64,000 bases of DNA from Planotetraspora thailandica (lineage in GTDB: Bacteria > Actinomycetota > Actinomycetes > Streptosporangiales > Streptosporangiaceae), in assembly GCF_016863335.1 (NCBI RefSeq), contig NZ_BOOR01000012.1, positions 1-64,000 of the forward strand, written 5' to 3'. This document shows, in pieces, positions 31,864 through 39,533 of this stretch. The notes beneath the pieces are model-generated. The model was not told the origin of the DNA, ran no database searches, and saw only the letters and a program-made list of their open reading frames with translations. A program made the position numbers and the translations under genes. Positions within the stretch are counted from its first letter, which is position 1, and each line of letters opens with the position of its first letter.

Positions 31864-32284
31864 CGTGATCATGCAGAAGTTCGGCAATCGCCGCTCTGAC
31901 CTGCCCACACCCTTGGCCGTGATCATGCAGAAGTTCGGGAGTTCGGGGTCTGAGCTGCGTGAACTCCTGCCGTGATCATGCAGTAGTTCGCACGCACCCA
32001 CGCCCACCTGGCCCGACAACCTTCGTGATCATGCACGAGTCCCGTCGCTGTCGACGTGCAGTCGCGCTCGTACGGCATGTGCGTGCCGCACATGCCGTAC
32101 GCCCGTGCATGATCACCAAAAGGCTCTCCGCAGGTGGAAGGCCGTTTCTTCGAACTTCTGCATGATCACGGATTGAATTGGCGCAGGTCACACGTGGTCC
32201 CGGCGAACTTCTGCATGATCACGCCGAGGTTGCATGATCACGCCGGGGCTCAGGTTCATGGCGACGGTGAGGATCACGCCGAGG
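31864..32284. repeat. 53-bp repeat arrays, locus 2: two head-to-head arrays
   Basis: Forward copies of TGATCATGCAGAAGTTCGG or close variants have TGATCA cores at 31866, 31920, 31973 and 32026 (spacing 54, 53, 53). Reverse copies have cores at 32110, 32163 and 32216 (53, 53), with a truncated copy at 32235 and short GGATCACGCCGA tandems to 32284. A second box, TCTGACCTGC or near matches, lies at bases 30-39 of each unit. A perfect 33-bp hairpin (32069-32101) sits at the turning point. The gap separates the convergent genes thiI and aroF. The aroF stop codon abuts the last repeat fragments. Confidence 0.9.
32069..32101. repeat. Perfect 15-bp-stem hairpin at the centre of the mirrored arrays
   Basis: CGTACGGCATGTGCG (32069-32083), loop TGC, and CGCACATGCCGTACG (32087-32101) form a perfect stem. 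No U-tract follows. Its place between opposed repeat arrays suggests it is part of the element. A shared terminator for thiI and aroF is an alternative. Confidence 0.8.
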
Positions 32285-32285
32285 A

Positions 32286-33317
32286 TCACGCCGAGGGTGA
32301 GGTGGTGAGGGTGCGGGATACGAGCTTGGGGAACTCCTGCATGATCTGGGCGAGTTCGTCCAGGTCGCCGTCGACCAGGGCCTGGGGGCCGTCGCACAGG
32401 GCCTGCTCGGGGTGCGGATGCACGTCGATGATCACACCGTCGGCGCCGACCGCGATGGCCGCCCGGGAGAGAGGCAACACCAGGTCACGGCGTCCGCCGG
32501 AGTGGGACGGGTCGATGATCACGGGGAGGTGTGAAAGTCGTTGCACCACGGGCACCGCCGAGATGTCCAGGGTGTTGCGCGTCGCCGTCTCGTACGTCCT
32601 GATGCCCCGCTCGCACAGGACGATGTCGAGGTTGCCGCGCTGGGCGATGTATTCGGCCGCCATCAGCCATTCCTCGATCGTCGCGGTCATGCCCCGCTTG
32701 AGCATGACCGGCTTGCCGGCCGCGCCGACGGCCTGGAGCAGCGCGAAGTTCTGCGCGTTGCGGGTGCCGACCTGGAGCATGTCGGCGTAGGACGCGACCA
32801 GCGCCACATCGTGGGCGTCGACCACCTCGGTGACGATCGGCAGCCCGGTCTTCTCTCTGACGTCGGCGAGGATGCGAAGACCGGCCTCGCCGAGCCCCTG
32901 GAAGGCGTACGGCGAGGTCCGCGGCTTGAAGGCGCCGCCCCGCAGCAGGGTCGCGCCGGCCGCCTTGGCCATCTCGGCCGCCTCCAGCGTCTGCTGCGGC
33001 GTCTCGACGGCGCACGGCCCGGCGATGAGCGTGACGGTGTCGGGGCCGATCGGCACGCCTTGTACGGTCACGGTCGATCGGTCGGGGTGGTTGTCCCGGC
33101 TGACCAGCTTGTACGGCGTGGACACGCGTACGGCGTCGGCGACGCCCGGCATCGCGCGCAGGTTCAGCGTTGCGAACCTCTCCACGTCGCCGACCAGCCC
33201 GATGATCGTACGGTTGACCCCCCGGCTGACGAAGGCCTCCCCGCCGGCGGCGCCGACGGCTTCGACGACTGACTCGATGTCGTCCTGGGTTGCCCCGGGG
33301 GCCATGACGATGACCAT
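32286..33317 (-). CDS. aroF: 3-deoxy-7-phosphoheptulonate (DAHP) synthase, type I-beta with N-terminal regulatory domain
   Basis: The 343-aa enzyme condenses PEP and erythrose-4-phosphate to DAHP, the first step of aromatic amino-acid synthesis. An N-terminal ferredoxin-like regulatory domain (about 1-70) resembles that of Thermotoga DAHP synthase. The TIM barrel shows LIAGPCAVET, LRGGAFKPRTSPYAFQG, VGTRNAQNF, MLKRGM, LCERGIRTYE, DPSHSGGRRD and DVHPHPEQALCDG. ATG 33317 has AAGGAG 8 nt upstream. A leader peptide and intrinsic terminator lie in its 5' region, so attenuation by aromatic amino-acid supply is predicted. Confidence 0.93.
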   Translation of the reverse strand: MVIVMAPGATQDDIESVVEAVGAAGGEAFVSRGVNRTIIGLVGDVERFATLNLRAMPGVADAVRVSTPYKLVSRDNHPDRSTVTVQGVPIGPDTVTLIAGPCAVETPQQTLEAAEMAKAAGATLLRGGAFKPRTSPYAFQGLGEAGLRILADVREKTGLPIVTEVVDAHDVALVASYADMLQVGTRNAQNFALLQAVGAAGKPVMLKRGMTATIEEWLMAAEYIAQRGNLDIVLCERGIRTYETATRNTLDISAVPVVQRLSHLPVIIDPSHSGGRRDLVLPLSRAAIAVGADGVIIDVHPHPEQALCDGPQALVDGDLDELAQIMQEFPKLVSRTLTTSPSA

Positions 33318-33355
33318 GTGATGCTCCTTGTCCGCCTGCTGATCGCGAAAACTGG

Positions 33356-33400
33356 GTGAAAAACGCAGAAGGCCCCGGATCCTGTCGGACCCGGGGCCTT
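33356..33400 (-). terminator. Attenuator terminator in the aroF leader
   Basis: On the minus strand AAGGCCCCGG (33391-33400) pairs with CCGGGGCCTT (33369-33378), and CTGCGTTTTT follows, a true intrinsic terminator. It lies after the leader-peptide stop and 39 bp before the aroF start. It would stop transcription unless the leader ribosome stalls. Confidence 0.85.
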
Positions 33401-33415
33401 TGTTCGCCGTGGCTG

Positions 33416-33487
33416 TCAGCGCAGCGCTTGGAGGCGAACGGTCCTCACGGGTCCGTCGCCATACCAAAACGCGAAAGCGTTGCGCAT
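33416..33487 (-). CDS. aroF leader peptide (aromatic attenuator)
   Basis: This 23-codon ORF begins MRNAFAFWYG and ends with TGA just before the terminator hairpin. Phe-Ala-Phe-Trp-Tyr near the start places codons for all three aromatic amino acids in a row, as expected for a ribosome-stalling sensor. A TATATT hexamer ends 7 nt before its ATG, so the leader appears to be translated from a leaderless mRNA end. It is too short for standard gene callers. Confidence 0.85.
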   Translation of the reverse strand: MRNAFAFWYGDGPVRTVRLQALR

Positions 33488-33494
33488 GGACCGA

Positions 33495-33500
33495 AATATA
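33495..33500 (-). promoter_or_regulatory. -10 TATATT of the aroF leader transcript
   Basis: On the minus strand TATATT is followed by 7 nt and the leader-peptide ATG at 33487. No good -35 was identified. Confidence 0.6.
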
Positions 33501-33578
33501 GCGCACGTGCTGAGTCGCCCGTCTCGGCACCCGGGGGGCGGTGCCAGTTGATCTACCTCTGGATGGCAGTATTGGTCC

Positions 33579-34190
33579 GTGCCGGAGATGTCTGAGGAGG
33601 AGAGTCGCCTGCCCCCGGGGCAGCACATCTCGCGAGGACGACCCGTCATCCACTACGGCCGGGTGCCCTCCTTCCGGCCGCAGACCTGGCGTTTTCAGGT
33701 TTTCGGAGCGACTGCTTCCGGCCAGGTCCACGAGTTCGCCTGGGAGCAGTTCTCCGGGCTGCCCACGACGACGCTGATCGCCGACTTCCACTGCGTCACC
33801 AAGTTCTCGATCATGGGCAACGAGTGGGCGGGCGTCCCGGCCTCGGCCCTCCTCGAACAGGTTCCTCCGGCCCCCGGCGTACGCCATGTGATGATCTGGG
33901 CCGAATACGGGTTCAGCGCCAACCTCCGCATGAGCGATTTCGCCAGGGAGACGACGCTGTTCGCCACCGAACTCGACGAGAAGCCGCTGTCGCCGGAACG
34001 GGGCTACCCGGTCCGGATCGTCGTCCCCCACCTGTACGCGTGGAAAAGCGTGAAATGGGTGCGGGGAATCGAGTACATGACCGAAGACCGGCGGGGTTTC
34101 TGGGAAGAACGCGGCTATCACAACATCGCGGACCCCTGGGAAGAACAACGCTACTCATATCAGGAGGAGCCGGGAGACGGCCCGCCCTGA
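33579..34190 (+). CDS. Sulfite-oxidase-like molybdopterin oxidoreductase
   Basis: This 203-aa protein matches the single-domain sulfite-oxidase-like family: LPPGQHISRGRPVIHYGRVPSF, TWRFQVFGA, ADFHCVTKFS (Cys, the molybdenum thiolate ligand), FSANLRMSDF, LSPERGYPVRIVVPHLYAWKSVKWVRGIEYM and FWEERGYHN. It binds the molybdenum cofactor and likely oxidises or reduces a small sulfur or oxo substrate. No Tat signal is present, so it would be cytoplasmic. GTG 33579 sits 6 nt after CAGTAT; an ATG at 33588 is an alternative start. Confidence 0.85.
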   Translation: MPEMSEEESRLPPGQHISRGRPVIHYGRVPSFRPQTWRFQVFGATASGQVHEFAWEQFSGLPTTTLIADFHCVTKFSIMGNEWAGVPASALLEQVPPAPGVRHVMIWAEYGFSANLRMSDFARETTLFATELDEKPLSPERGYPVRIVVPHLYAWKSVKWVRGIEYMTEDRRGFWEERGYHNIADPWEEQRYSYQEEPGDGPP

Positions 34191-34204
34191 GGCGCGTGAG
34201 CCGT

Positions 34205-34210
34205 TACGGT
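34205..34210 (+). promoter_or_regulatory. Leaderless-type -10 hexamer TACGGT
   Basis: TACGGT ends 7 nt before the GTG at 34218, just after the preceding stop. It gives the LytS/LytTR pair its own promoter. Confidence 0.5.
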
Positions 34211-34217
34211 TTCCGGC

Positions 34218-35336
<1,119 letters not shown>

Positions 35337-35401
35337 TCGCAACATCACTGATTGTCGAAAGGTGGCTTGCGCGCGGGCGGGCCAGCGGGCACGGTGTGGC
35401 C

Positions 35402-36157
35402 ATGCTGCGCGTTCTCGCTGTCGACGACGAGGTCCCCGCACTGTCCGAGCTCGCCTACCTCTTACGGCAGGACGCCCGGGTCGAGCATGTCACCACGGCG
35501 TCAGACGGAGGCGCCGCGCTCCAGGACATGGTCCAGATGATCGCCTCGGGAGACCGGCTCGACGGCGTGTTCCTCGACGTGCGCATGCCGGGACTGGACG
35601 GCATCGACCTCGCCCGGCTGATCGGCGGCTTCCCCTCGCCGCCCCGGCTGGTGTTCGTCAGCGCCCACGACTGCGCGGTCCAGGCCTTCGAGCTGGAGGC
35701 GGTCGACTACCTGCTGAAGCCGGTGCGCCCGGAACGCCTCGCCGAGGCCGTACGGCGCCTGTGGGCCGCCGTGGCGCCCTCTCCGGGTGAGGAGGCCACC
35801 GACATCATCCCGGTCGACCTGGCCGGGCGGACGAAGTTCCTGGGCCGCCAGGAGGTGTGCTACGCCGAGGCGCACGGCGACTACGTACGGCTGCACACCG
35901 CCGACTCCGCGTACCTGGTCCGGATGTCCCTCGCGGCCCTGGAGCGCCGATGGGGCGGCTCCGGCTTCATCCGGGCCCACCGCAGCACGCTGGTGAACGT
36001 ACGGCACGTCAGCGAGCTGCGGTTCGACGCGGGCCGGGTCGTCCTCCAGGTGGGCGCGAAGGTGCTTCCGGTCAGCAGGCGGCACACGCGGCAGGTGCGC
36101 GAGCAGCTCGTACGCCAGTTCCGGACGGGTCCGCTGGCGGCCGCCGACGACCGCTGA
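35402..36157 (+). CDS. LytTR-family response regulator
   Basis: This 251-aa protein has a receiver domain (LRVLAVDDEVPALSELAYLL, phospho-Asp in GVFLDVRMPGLDG, Lys in DYLLKPVRPERL) and a LytTR DNA-binding domain (VCYAEAHGDYVRLHTADSAYLVRMSLAALERRW, FIRAHRSTLVNVRHV, LPVSRRHTRQVRE). It is the partner of the kinase 65 bp upstream. An in-frame GTG at 35396 is an alternative start. LytTR proteins bind direct repeats upstream of a few target genes; none were identified here. Confidence 0.88.
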   Translation: MLRVLAVDDEVPALSELAYLLRQDARVEHVTTASDGGAALQDMVQMIASGDRLDGVFLDVRMPGLDGIDLARLIGGFPSPPRLVFVSAHDCAVQAFELEAVDYLLKPVRPERLAEAVRRLWAAVAPSPGEEATDIIPVDLAGRTKFLGRQEVCYAEAHGDYVRLHTADSAYLVRMSLAALERRWGGSGFIRAHRSTLVNVRHVSELRFDAGRVVLQVGAKVLPVSRRHTRQVREQLVRQFRTGPLAAADDR

Positions 36158-36854
36158 GCCCGCGATCAGCGGGCGGCACGGCCGGTCGCCGGAAGGCCCG
36201 CTCGCACCCCTATCGACCGTTCGTCGCCTGAGGACTCCCGCTCATCGCGATTCGGCTCGCCGCATGGCGCGAACTAAGCACCGCTCGTCCGAAGCCCCAT
36301 CCGCCCGTGTGATTACGGCTCGTAGTCTTTCCCGCGTCGCAAGACACGCGGAGTAGCAGCCAAAGTGAGCAGGGTGTCACCTTGGGGTTACAGGGCGGGC
36401 CCTGCCGGGGGGGAGGGCCGGCTCCGCGTGACGGAGCGTCGCGGAGCGGTCCGGCCACACGGGGGCCCGGACCGCAGCGGCTTCCGTGACACGCCTCGGC
36501 CGTCGGCCGAGTCCGGGCGGGGGGCCCGGAGTGAGAAGGCCGGTCGAACCCGGGCGGGGGGCCCGGAGCGGTCGGCCGAGTCCGGGCGGGGGCCCGGATC
36601 GAGAGGGACGCCTTGGGGGGCGGCCTGTGGAGGGGTTGGCGGGACGGCGCCCGGGGGCGCCGTCCCGGCTGGACGAACCGGGGCACGGCCGCCGGACGAG
36701 ATCGACCGAAGTCAGCAGATGGGCGGACCCCGGCGCACGACCCGGGCGCGGCAACCACACGTACGGCAGCAGACCCCGGCGCGGACAGCCACATTTCGGC
36801 ACGGGCAGCCAGACGGACGTCACCGGCCGGGGAGCGGAACCCGCATCGGCCGTG
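36158..36854. other. 697-bp convergent intergenic region with GC-rich repeats
   Basis: No gene is supported between the LytTR gene and nfo. Several frames stay open only because GC content is extreme, and their translations are Arg/Pro/Gly-rich without domains. The middle holds a cluster of perfect stem-loops with G-runs (36446-36598). A structured non-coding transcript or simple sequence expansion is possible. Confidence 0.5.
36446..36598. repeat. Cluster of four GC-rich stem-loops with G-run loops
   Basis: GCGGTCCGG (36446-36454) pairs with CCGGACCGC (36467-36475). Three further units follow: TCCGGGC-G5-GCCCGGA (36512-36530), CCGGGC-G5-GCCCGG (36550-36566) and TCCGGGC-G4-GCCCGGA (36581-36598). 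Segments between them share GGTCGGCCGAGT-like sequence, so this is a degenerate tandem repeat. The loops are pure G runs on the plus strand. Confidence 0.8.
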
Positions 36855-37694
36855 TCACAGACCCCTGAGCTTCTTCAGCAGCTCGATGTCCTCGCGGTGC
36901 TTTTCTCCCTTGCCGGGCGTCTCGATGCAGAGCGAGATGCCGGCGGCGACGGGATGGCGCATGAGCTCGCCGAACGCATCGGCTCCGATGTGCCCGGCGC
37001 CGATGTTCTCGTGCCTGTCCTTCTTGGAGCCGCACACGTCCTTGGAGTCGTTGGCGTGCACGAGCCTCAGCCGTCCCGGGGCGACCTCGTTGAGCGCGTC
37101 GAGCGTGTGCCGTACCCCGTCGGGGGCGGCCAGGTCGTGCCCGGCGGCGAACGCGTGGCAGGTGTCCAGGCAGACGCCCACCTTGGGATGGCCGTCGAGC
37201 GCCTCCAGGTAGGGCCCGAGGTCCTGCACGGTGGCGCACAGCATCTTCCCCTGGCCGGCCATCGGTTCGAGCAGCAGGTCCGGGCCGTCGTCGCCGATCT
37301 CGTCCAGCAGCGGCAGCAGGTGCTCGCGGACCTGCCGCATGGCGTCCTCACGCGACTGGCTGACGGCCGATCCGGTGTGCACGACCACGCCGGCCGCCCC
37401 GATCTGCGCCGCACGCCTGAGCGTGTGGCGGACCACCGTGACCGAGCCCTCCAGCGTCGCGAGGGTCGGCGAGCCGAAGTTCACCAGGTAGTTGGCGTGG
37501 ACGAACGTCTGCACGCCGGAGTCGCGCAGCTTGGCGTCCTCGGCCGGGTTTCCCTCGGGGAGCGCCCAGCCGCGCGGGTTGGTGACGAAGACCTGGATCA
37601 TCTCGGCACCGATCTCGGCGGCGTACCGCAGACCTCCGGTCGCCAGGCCACCGGCGACGAACACATGGCCGCCGATGAGGTTCGATGAAGTCAT
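36855..37694 (-). CDS. nfo: Deoxyribonuclease IV (apurinic/apyrimidinic endonuclease)
   Basis: This 279-aa TIM-barrel AP endonuclease is of the Nfo/EndoIV family and cleaves 5' of abasic sites in base-excision repair. Zinc-ligand motifs include VHANYLVNFGSP, VVVHTGSA, LLLEPMAGQG, VGVCLDTCHAFAAGHDL, LVHANDSKDVCGSKKDRHENIGAGHIG and LCIETPGKGEKHREDI. Length is normal. The gene is divergent from the purine catabolic operon, whose 8-oxoguanine deaminase also handles oxidised purines, though a shared role is only speculation. Confidence 0.92.
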   Translation of the reverse strand: MTSSNLIGGHVFVAGGLATGGLRYAAEIGAEMIQVFVTNPRGWALPEGNPAEDAKLRDSGVQTFVHANYLVNFGSPTLATLEGSVTVVRHTLRRAAQIGAAGVVVHTGSAVSQSREDAMRQVREHLLPLLDEIGDDGPDLLLEPMAGQGKMLCATVQDLGPYLEALDGHPKVGVCLDTCHAFAAGHDLAAPDGVRHTLDALNEVAPGRLRLVHANDSKDVCGSKKDRHENIGAGHIGADAFGELMRHPVAAGISLCIETPGKGEKHREDIELLKKLRGL

Positions 37695-37736
37695 GATGCC
37701 GTCCAGCGTAGTGTCGGCCTCTTTGTGACCTGTCCC

Positions 37737-37754
37737 TTTGTGCCAACGTACAAA
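37737..37754. promoter_or_regulatory. Dyad TTTGT-N8-ACAAA upstream of the purine operon
   Basis: TTTGTGCCAACGTACAAA is an 18-bp dyad with perfect 5-bp arms, about 80 bp upstream of uraD in the nfo-uraD divergent gap. It is a candidate operator for a purine-catabolism regulator. No regulator gene lies next to the operon. Confidence 0.35.
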
Positions 37755-37832
37755 CAGCCGCCGGGCGGGTGGGCGGCGGTTGGGAGTTCCCGCTCCTGGA
37801 TTTGCGTCCGGCAGGGCTGTCTACTGGGCGGC

Positions 37833-38309
37833 ATGCGACAACTCAGCCAGGAGGATCTCCGCGCCTGTTGCGCGTCCACCGCCTGGGTGGCGGCGGTCTC
37901 GGAGCGGCAGCCGTACGGCGACCTCGCCGCGCTCACCGAGGCGAGCGAGGCGGCCATGGCCACCCTGAGCTGGGCCGACGTGGAGGAGGCGCTGGCCGCC
38001 CACCCTCGCATCGGCGAGCGGCCGGCCGGTGAGCGCAAGGAGGCCGCCTGGTCGCGGAAGGAGCAGGCGGGCACGGCGACGGCCGGCCAGGCCGTCCTCG
38101 ACGCGATCAGGGAGGGCAACGCCGCCTACGAGGAGCGGTTCGGGCACGTCTACCTGGTCTGTGCGACCGGCCGCAGTGCCGAGGAGATGCTGGCGCGGCT
38201 GCGCGGCAGGCTCGGGAGCGACGCGGAGACCGAACGGGAGACCGTTCGCGGGGAGTTGTCGGCGATCGTGCGGCTCAGGCTGGCAAGGCTCTGGGAGGGC
38301 GAGCGATGA
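37833..38309 (+). CDS. uraD: OHCU decarboxylase
   Basis: This 158-aa all-helical protein decarboxylates 2-oxo-4-hydroxy-4-carboxy-5-ureidoimidazoline to S-allantoin, the last step from urate. The diagnostic AAHPRIGERPAG contains the catalytic His, and WSRKEQAG and GHVYLVCATGRSAEEML are conserved. ATG 37833 was chosen because upstream residues are unrelated; no ribosome site is seen, and a TCTACT hexamer 7 nt upstream suggests a leaderless start. It is the first gene of the operon and overlaps uraH by ATGA. Confidence 0.9.
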   Translation: MRQLSQEDLRACCASTAWVAAVSERQPYGDLAALTEASEAAMATLSWADVEEALAAHPRIGERPAGERKEAAWSRKEQAGTATAGQAVLDAIREGNAAYEERFGHVYLVCATGRSAEEMLARLRGRLGSDAETERETVRGELSAIVRLRLARLWEGER

Positions 38310-38653
38310 GCCTGTCCACCCACGTGCTCGACACCGTGACCGGTCGGCCCGCGCAGGGCCTGTTCGTACGGCTCTCGCGCCGCGCCCCGCACGGATTCGT
38401 GCCGGTCGCCGAGGGCCGCACCGACGGCGACGGCCGCATCCGCGAGTGGTCGCCGCTGGGTCGTGAATGGAGCGCGGACGGTGATCCCCGGCCCGGCACC
38501 TACCGGCTGATCTTCGACACGGGCGCCTACCTCGGGAAGGACGCCTTCTTCCCCGAGGTCAGCATCGTCTTCACCATCCGCGACGCCGGCGAGCACCACC
38601 ATGTGCCGCTCCTGCTCAGCCCGTTCGCGTATTCGACCTATCGGGGGAGTTGA
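38306..38653 (+). CDS. uraH: 5-hydroxyisourate hydrolase (transthyretin-like)
   Basis: This 115-aa protein is a transthyretin-related HIU hydrolase: LSTHVLDTVTGRPAQGL at the N-terminus (catalytic His), RTDGDGR, GTYRLIFDTGAYL, FFPEVSIVFTI (FFPE motif), HHHVPLLLSPFAYSTYRGS with the family YRGS end. It opens 5-hydroxyisourate to OHCU, between uricase and UraD. It is coupled to uraD by overlapping codons. Confidence 0.93.
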   Translation: MSLSTHVLDTVTGRPAQGLFVRLSRRAPHGFVPVAEGRTDGDGRIREWSPLGREWSADGDPRPGTYRLIFDTGAYLGKDAFFPEVSIVFTIRDAGEHHHVPLLLSPFAYSTYRGS

Positions 38654-38655
38654 CT

Positions 38656-39528
38656 GTGGTCATCCTGGGTCCCAACAGGTACGGCAAGGCCGAGACGAGG
38701 GTGGTGCGGGTCACCCGGCACGGCGACGCCCACCACATCAAGGACCTCAACGTCAGCACCTCCCTGTCCGGCGACATGGAGGAGGTGCACCTCAGCGGGG
38801 ACAACGCGGCCGTGCTGGCGACCGACACGCAGAAGAACACGGTCTACGCCTTCGCCCGCAAGCACGGCATCGGCGCGATCGAGGACTTCGCCCTGCTCCT
38901 GGCCCGGCACTTCGTCGACTCCCAGCCGACCATCCACCACGCCCGCGTCGCGATCGAGGAGTACGCGTGGGAGCGCAACGCCGAGGCGGGCCACTCCTTC
39001 GTGCGGTCGGGCCGGGAGACGCGCATCTGCGTGGCCCACTACGACGGCACGAGGGCCTGGGTGGTCTCGGGCCTCACCGGCCTCGTGGTGCTCAACACCA
39101 CCAACTCGGAGTTCTGGGGCTACATCAAGGACGAGTACACGACCTTGCCGGAGACCCGTGACCGGATCCTCGCCACGGCGGTGGACGCGACGTGGCGCCA
39201 CGCGGTCCCCGACCCCGGTGAGGCCGCCGACTGGGACAAGTCCTACGACGCCGCCAGGCAGGCCCTGCTCGCCGCCTTCGCGGGCACCTACAGCCTGTCC
39301 CTGCAGCAGACCCTCTACGCGATGGGTTCGCGCGTGCTGGCCGACTGCCCGGGGGTCTGCGAGGTGCGGCTGTCGCTGCCGAACAGGCACCACTTCCTCG
39401 TCGACCTGTCGCCATTCGGGCTCGACAACGACGGCGAGGTCTACTTCGCCGCCGACCGGCCGTACGGGCTGATCGAGGGCACGGTGCTGCGCGAGGACGC
39501 CCCCGACGCCGGACCGGCCTGGAGCTGA
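38656..39528 (+). CDS. pucL: Urate oxidase (factor-independent urate hydroxylase)
   Basis: The 290-aa uricase converts urate and O2 to 5-hydroxyisourate and H2O2 without a cofactor. It shows GPNRYGKAETRVVRV (catalytic Lys), VLATDTQKNTVYAFARKHG (active-site Thr and Asn), the FVDSQPTIHHARV stretch, LTGLVVLNTTNSEFWGY, LPNRHHFLVDLSPFGLDNDGEVY and a two-domain T-fold layout. GTG 38656 was chosen because GGGGGAG lies 6 nt upstream; a TTG at 38650 is in frame but touches that site. Confidence 0.92.
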   Translation: MVILGPNRYGKAETRVVRVTRHGDAHHIKDLNVSTSLSGDMEEVHLSGDNAAVLATDTQKNTVYAFARKHGIGAIEDFALLLARHFVDSQPTIHHARVAIEEYAWERNAEAGHSFVRSGRETRICVAHYDGTRAWVVSGLTGLVVLNTTNSEFWGYIKDEYTTLPETRDRILATAVDATWRHAVPDPGEAADWDKSYDAARQALLAAFAGTYSLSLQQTLYAMGSRVLADCPGVCEVRLSLPNRHHFLVDLSPFGLDNDGEVYFAADRPYGLIEGTVLREDAPDAGPAWS

Positions 39529-39533
39529 GCACG

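Noticed and set aside
31864-32284. CRISPR array interpretation of the 53-bp repeats
   Set aside because: The stretches between boxes share a second conserved motif at fixed phase, orientation flips within the locus, copies are diverged, and no cas genes are present.
32336-32355. Another copy of the 53-bp repeat box (CTGCATGATCTGG)
   Set aside because: It lies inside aroF, encodes the expected IMQEF residues, and is off the 53-bp phase.
36210-36868. Long open frames on both strands (for example 36365-36868 plus and 36210-36794 minus)
   Set aside because: They arise from extreme GC content and tandem repeats; translations are Arg/Pro/Gly-rich with no domain, and no start signal is seen.
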